Assembly: GCA_902565935.1 (NCBI GenBank)
Contig: CACFGT010000005.1
Location: 1 to 64,000 of the forward strand
From: an uncultured Pelagibacteraceae bacterium
Lineage (GTDB): Bacteria; Pseudomonadota; Alphaproteobacteria; Pelagibacterales; Pelagibacteraceae
Reading direction: 5' to 3'
DNA: 64,000 bases
Shown: in pieces, positions 60,683-64,000 of the stretch
Layout: the number at the start of each line of letters is the position of its first letter
Numbering within the stretch: the first letter of the stretch is position 1
The notes under the pieces: generated by a model
Seen by the model: only the letters and a program-made list of their open reading frames with translations
The model's database searches: none
What the model was told of the DNA's origin: nothing
Made by a program: the position numbers and the translations under genes

Positions 60683-62029
60683 TTAGCTCCAAGGAAACGG
60701 ACTGTTCGAAGTAGGGTGAAGTTCTCCCTTCTCGTAACGGTTGAATCTAAATGGTTTTAATAAATCACTTTCAGTACCAAGAATTTCTTTAGCAACAAGT
60801 TCTCCAACACCAATCATTTTATATCCGTGATTAGCATCAGCAATCATATATACATTTTCAAAAAACCTATCGAAGATTGGAAAAGAGTCTGGCGTCATGC
60901 ATCCAAGTCCTCCCGAAGGACCTTTTCTATATAAATCAGATTTTCCTTCAAATCTTTTTTGGCAATGTGCTAATGCTGAACACCACATTTCACTAAATGC
61001 ATCTGTTGTTTGATACTCTGTAGACTCTATTCCGTATGGATCAACATTCACTTTATCAAAATGTTTTTTAACAATGTAAGGAGATGTTCCACCTTGAACA
61101 CCAAGACCTTCAATATCTGGTTTATAATAAATTCCCCAAATTTTATCTGTAATTAATTTTTTTGTCTTATCAGAGTATAAAGGAGCTGTTGAGTCAACAT
61201 GAACCACAGGGGGTTGTTTTCCATCATTTGTTTTTAAAAAATCTGGCTCAACTCCAATCACACCCTCTTGTAACATCCAGTATGTCCACATATCAGTGAC
61301 ATGCATTTTTCCATCTTTGCCTTTTACATTTGCAGTTTTAGGTAATTCTAACATGTTCCAGAAATCTCTTGCCCATGGACCAGCACCAATGACCACTTGC
61401 TCACAATCAATTGTTCCTTTATCAGTTTCTACTCCTGTTACCGCTTTACTATTACTTCCTCTTTTAAAGCCTGTAACTTTTACACCTTTCATAACTTGAA
61501 CACCATTTGAAGTAGATTTCTTTTCAAGAGCTTTTATTGAGTCTTTGTTAAAAGCATATCCACCTTTTTTTTCATGAAGAATAGAAGTAATTCCTTGAGC
61601 TTGCCAATCATCAAAAATACCTTTCATATAATTCATGCAATCTTTTTCACCTTCTATAAAAGTAGATTCATATCCTATTGCTTTTTGTTGTTTATAAATA
61701 CTTGCTACATCCTCATGCATTACTTCTGGTGAGATCTGTAAATAACCAACTGGATTGTACTTAAATGCTTTTGGATCACTTTCCCATACAGAAACTGAGT
61801 GTGCCATCAATTCTCTCATTGCTGGTTGGAAGTAATTATTTCTTACTACTCCACAAGCTATTCCACTCGCACCTGCTGCAGTATCTTTCTTTTCTAAAAC
61901 TATTATTTCACCTGGATTTTTATAAGTTTCTGATAATTTCCATGCAGTACTTAAACCGTGAATTCCTCCACCAATTATAACTACTTTTGCTTTTGTCGGT
62001 AATGACATACCAACATCTTTATTTTTCAT
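60683..62029 (-). CDS. FAD-dependent oxidoreductase, sarcosine oxidase beta-subunit-like
   Basis: A 448-residue DAO-family flavoprotein. The dinucleotide motif VVIIGGGIHGLSTAWKLSE is at the N-terminus, and the conserved GAGPWARDF and C-terminal YMIADANHGYKMIGVGELVAKEIL close the FAD site. It resembles SoxB-type and related dehydrogenases that demethylate sarcosine, dimethylglycine or N-methylglutamate. The neighbouring GcvT-like fusion could take the methylene group onto folate. The precise substrate is not known. It lies 60 bases downstream of a small regulator and follows an A/T palindrome. Confidence 0.87.
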   Translation of the reverse strand: MKNKDVGMSLPTKAKVVIIGGGIHGLSTAWKLSETYKNPGEIIVLEKKDTAAGASGIACGVVRNNYFQPAMRELMAHSVSVWESDPKAFKYNPVGYLQISPEVMHEDVASIYKQQKAIGYESTFIEGEKDCMNYMKGIFDDWQAQGITSILHEKKGGYAFNKDSIKALEKKSTSNGVQVMKGVKVTGFKRGSNSKAVTGVETDKGTIDCEQVVIGAGPWARDFWNMLELPKTANVKGKDGKMHVTDMWTYWMLQEGVIGVEPDFLKTNDGKQPPVVHVDSTAPLYSDKTKKLITDKIWGIYYKPDIEGLGVQGGTSPYIVKKHFDKVNVDPYGIESTEYQTTDAFSEMWCSALAHCQKRFEGKSDLYRKGPSGGLGCMTPDSFPIFDRFFENVYMIADANHGYKMIGVGELVAKEILGTESDLLKPFRFNRYEKGELHPTSNSPFPWS

Positions 62030-62046
62030 GCGACTTAAATATATAG

Positions 62047-62066
62047 TTTTTTATATATATAAAAAA
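62047..62066. promoter_or_regulatory. 20-bp A/T palindrome upstream of the flavoprotein gene
   Basis: TTTTTTATATATATAAAAAA is a perfect palindrome 18 bases before the flavoprotein start. It could be a weak terminator for the regulator gene upstream, part of a promoter, or simply low-complexity DNA. Confidence 0.3.
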
Positions 62067-62089
62067 TATAAGTAAAAATTATAGAACTG

Positions 62090-62440
62090 TTAAAAGCTTA
62101 GATTTTTTAAAGTTTCTAAATAACTGTTAAATTCACTTATGAAACTTTCACTCGGTTTTATGTGTTTTTTTCTTTGATCATTTGATGTTTTTTCAAGATA
62201 GAAGAAACCTTTTTCACAAGCTTCATTAATCATTAGTGCAGATTTTGGGCGCGAAGTTTTAAACAATTTTGTTTTAAGTTCCTCAACTGTAAGATTTTCT
62301 TTATATTTGTAAGCATGCATTACCAGTAACATCATATGATAATGTGAAGGTGATTTTCTAAAAAAATAATTACTCGAAGTATGAGATAGTTTCATCTGAT
62401 CTTCCCAAAATTCTAGTAAATCTTTTGTAGTTTTAGGCAT
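62090..62440 (-). CDS. Small winged-helix (MarR-like) regulator
   Basis: A 116-residue protein with a predicted winged helix: LTVEELKTKLFKTSRPKSALMINEACEKGFFYLEKTSNDQRKKHIKP reads as recognition helix followed by a basic wing, as in MarR/Rrf2-like domains. It starts at the last base of the DUF1989-GcvT gene, so it is made with it. It is the only DNA-binding candidate in region 4 and may control the amine genes. It is shorter than a full MarR (about 140 aa). Confidence 0.7.
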   Translation of the reverse strand: MPKTTKDLLEFWEDQMKLSHTSSNYFFRKSPSHYHMMLLVMHAYKYKENLTVEELKTKLFKTSRPKSALMINEACEKGFFYLEKTSNDQRKKHIKPSESFISEFNSYLETLKNLSF

Positions 62441-64000
62441 TAAGATCTTACTCTTGTCTTTTTAGGATCAAAGTGTGGAAAGGCGACAACTTTTGCAGAA
62501 ATTCTTTTCTGATGACCGTCAATTTTACCAACTTCAACTTCAGTACCTGGTTCTGAATATTTTAAATCAATTCTACATAAAGCTATATTCTTGTTGAGCG
62601 TCGTCGATAAACAGCCGCTTGTTATAACTCCCACTTGCGATCTTCCAACATGAACACAATCCCCGTGTCCTGAAGCTTCTTTGCCTATAAGTTCCAAACC
62701 AACAAGTTTTTTTTGGGGATTTGCTTTTCTTTCTTTTAAAACACTTTTACCAACGAAATCCTCCTCTTTAGTTTTTAGTGGTACTGTAAAACCAACCCCT
62801 GACTCAAAAGGATCTTGTTGACCGTCAAATTCATTTCCAAATAGGATCAATCCTGCTTCAATTCTTAATTTATCTAAAGCAGCAAATCCTGCAGGAATCA
62901 AACCATGTTCTTTTCCAGCTTCCATAAGTTTATCCCAAACTTCAGAGGCATGTTTTGGATGGCACCAAACTTCATATCCAAGTTCACCTGTATAACCTGT
63001 TCTAGAAACAATTAATGGAATACCTTGAAGTTCTTCAATTCTACAAATTGTAAATCTAAACCATTCTAATTCATCAATAGAGGGTTGGGTTGGAGGAGTA
63101 AAAATTAATTTTTTTAGAATCTCTCTACTTTTTGGTCCTTGGATTGAAACATTGCTTATTTGATCTGTAGAATTTTTAATAGTTACTTTATAATTTTTCT
63201 TTTTTGCAAGTTCTTTTAACCATTCTCCAGCATATTCATCTCCACAAATCCATCTAAATCCAGTTTCACTTAATCTTAATAAAGTACCATCATCAAACAT
63301 CATTCCATTTTCATAACACATTGCTGAATACACTACCTGACCCACAGAAAGTTTTTTTATATTTCTAGTTAGTGCAAAATTCATTAACTCCTCTGCATCT
63401 GGTCCTATAATTTCAAATTTTCTTAATGAAGATAAATCAATTAATACTGCTTTTTCTCTACAAGCATTGTATTCTTCAACAACACCATGCTTCGTGTAAT
63501 CATTGGGTAACCAAAAGCCTCTAGCATCAATAAAGTTTCTTGTTAATTTTGAAGTTTTGTCATAAAAACCAGAGTTTCTAGTTAGTTTTTTTTCAGAGTC
63601 AGTTTTCATTCTAAAAGCAAATGATTTTGAAAATTCTTTATTTTTGTCATAAGTTCTAACAAAAATATCAGTAGGATTCCATGAATTACATGCATCGATA
63701 TCACTAGGACAAGCAGTAGTTCCTATGGTCAAATCTTTGAGAGCTCTGAACATTACATAGTCACCAGGTCTTGCAAATGACTCATCTGAAATAACAGAAT
63801 TTAAACCAGAGGCTGATGTATTAAAAAATAAGTTAATAGCATGCCACCCTTTTTGTTTTTGAACACCATATTTAGCCATAGAATTTGTTAAATTATCAGA
63901 ACAATTTGGATGACCAAAATAACCAGCATCTTCATAATACTTTGAAGTGCAAGCTAAATTAAATGTATCATGCTTTCCAACTGTATCTCTTATCACTTCT
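62440..64000 (-). CDS. DUF1989-GcvT fusion, aminomethyltransferase-like (5' end outside window)
   Basis: A protein of at least 519 residues. The frame is open to the right edge, so the GTG at 63996 in the track is probably internal. Residues about 1-130 match DUF1989 (urea carboxylase-associated): SKYYEDAGYFGHPNCSDNL, GDYVMFRALKDL and ACPSDIDACNSWNPT, with conserved Cys. Residues about 140-510 are a GcvT/aminomethyltransferase domain (ARGFWLPNDYTKHGVVEEY, SIQGPKSREIL, SRTGYTGELGYEVW, AGLILFGNEFD). GcvT domains move one-carbon units onto tetrahydrofolate. The fused pair suggests a methylated or carbamoylated amine substrate, which is inference. Confidence 0.88.
   Translation of the reverse strand, partial: EVIRDTVGKHDTFNLACTSKYYEDAGYFGHPNCSDNLTNSMAKYGVQKQKGWHAINLFFNTSASGLNSVISDESFARPGDYVMFRALKDLTIGTTACPSDIDACNSWNPTDIFVRTYDKNKEFSKSFAFRMKTDSEKKLTRNSGFYDKTSKLTRNFIDARGFWLPNDYTKHGVVEEYNACREKAVLIDLSSLRKFEIIGPDAEELMNFALTRNIKKLSVGQVVYSAMCYENGMMFDDGTLLRLSETGFRWICGDEYAGEWLKELAKKKNYKVTIKNSTDQISNVSIQGPKSREILKKLIFTPPTQPSIDELEWFRFTICRIEELQGIPLIVSRTGYTGELGYEVWCHPKHASEVWDKLMEAGKEHGLIPAGFAALDKLRIEAGLILFGNEFDGQQDPFESGVGFTVPLKTKEEDFVGKSVLKERKANPQKKLVGLELIGKEASGHGDCVHVGRSQVGVITSGCLSTTLNKNIALCRIDLKYSEPGTEVEVGKIDGHQKRISAKVVAFPHFDPKKTRVRS

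Noticed and set aside
1-64000. tRNA, rRNA, integrase, transposase or attachment sites
   Set aside because: Scanning by eye found none on either strand; a covariance-model search would be needed to exclude small RNAs.

Overview
The window looks like a streamlined, AT-rich alphaproteobacterium of the SAR11 (Candidatus Pelagibacter) type. This is inferred from the low GC, coding-dense layout with 1-15 bp overlaps, the gene content (a glutamate-synthase-like trio with GlnT, several ABC importers for amino-acid and polyamine-like solutes, FAD and GcvT-type methyl-amine enzymes) and the protein style. No rRNA, tRNA, CRISPR array, insertion sequence or prophage was recognised. No gene-free stretch exceeds 300 bases.

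Region 1 (1-13.6 kb) is an envelope and signalling island. It holds the end of pilB, pilC and two type IV prepilins. Beside them lies a partner-switching set: an RsbW-like kinase, two tandem STAS antagonists and two membrane-bound SpoIIE/PP2C phosphatases. One phosphatase is fused to a complete ammonium transporter (Amt-PP2C) and the other to a CHASE2 sensor. A TPR/outer-membrane barrel protein, a secreted FecR protein with a very long lysine-rich tail and an autotransporter-like protein complete the island. No sigma factor is visible, so the output of the switch is open. This is the strongest candidate for an undescribed system.

Region 2 (13.6-28.3 kb) is nutrient uptake. It has grxC, a DUF2805 gene and a LysE exporter, then two branched-chain-amino-acid-type ABC clusters. 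The first carries an unexplained secreted protein between its two permease genes. The second has a one-base frameshift in one ATPase gene and its binding protein on the opposite strand. Between the two clusters are azlC/azlD, a glutarate 2-hydroxylase (glaH/csiD) and a ProC-like reductase.

Region 3 (28.3-49.6 kb) has EutA-like and DoeA-like genes next to a PotABCD-type importer. A FadN-type beta-oxidation enzyme, a cyclophilin, an HExxH protein, an agmatinase-family enzyme with an aldehyde dehydrogenase, ArgE, CsaA, a second LysE, aconitase, YfgM/BamB, a cupin, ZapE and YjbQ follow.

Region 4 (49.6-64 kb), all on the minus strand, is nitrogen and methylated-amine metabolism. It has photolyase, a diaminopropionate-ammonia-lyase-like enzyme, a type III glutamine synthetase, two small membrane proteins, an Amt transporter, the GlxB/C/D (MgsABC-like) trio with GlnT, a sarcosine-oxidase-like flavoprotein, a small winged-helix regulator, and a DUF1989-GcvT fusion cut by the window edge. 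Together these suggest that ammonium and methyl groups from small amines are taken up, that nitrogen enters glutamate or gamma-glutamyl intermediates, and that one-carbon units pass to folate.
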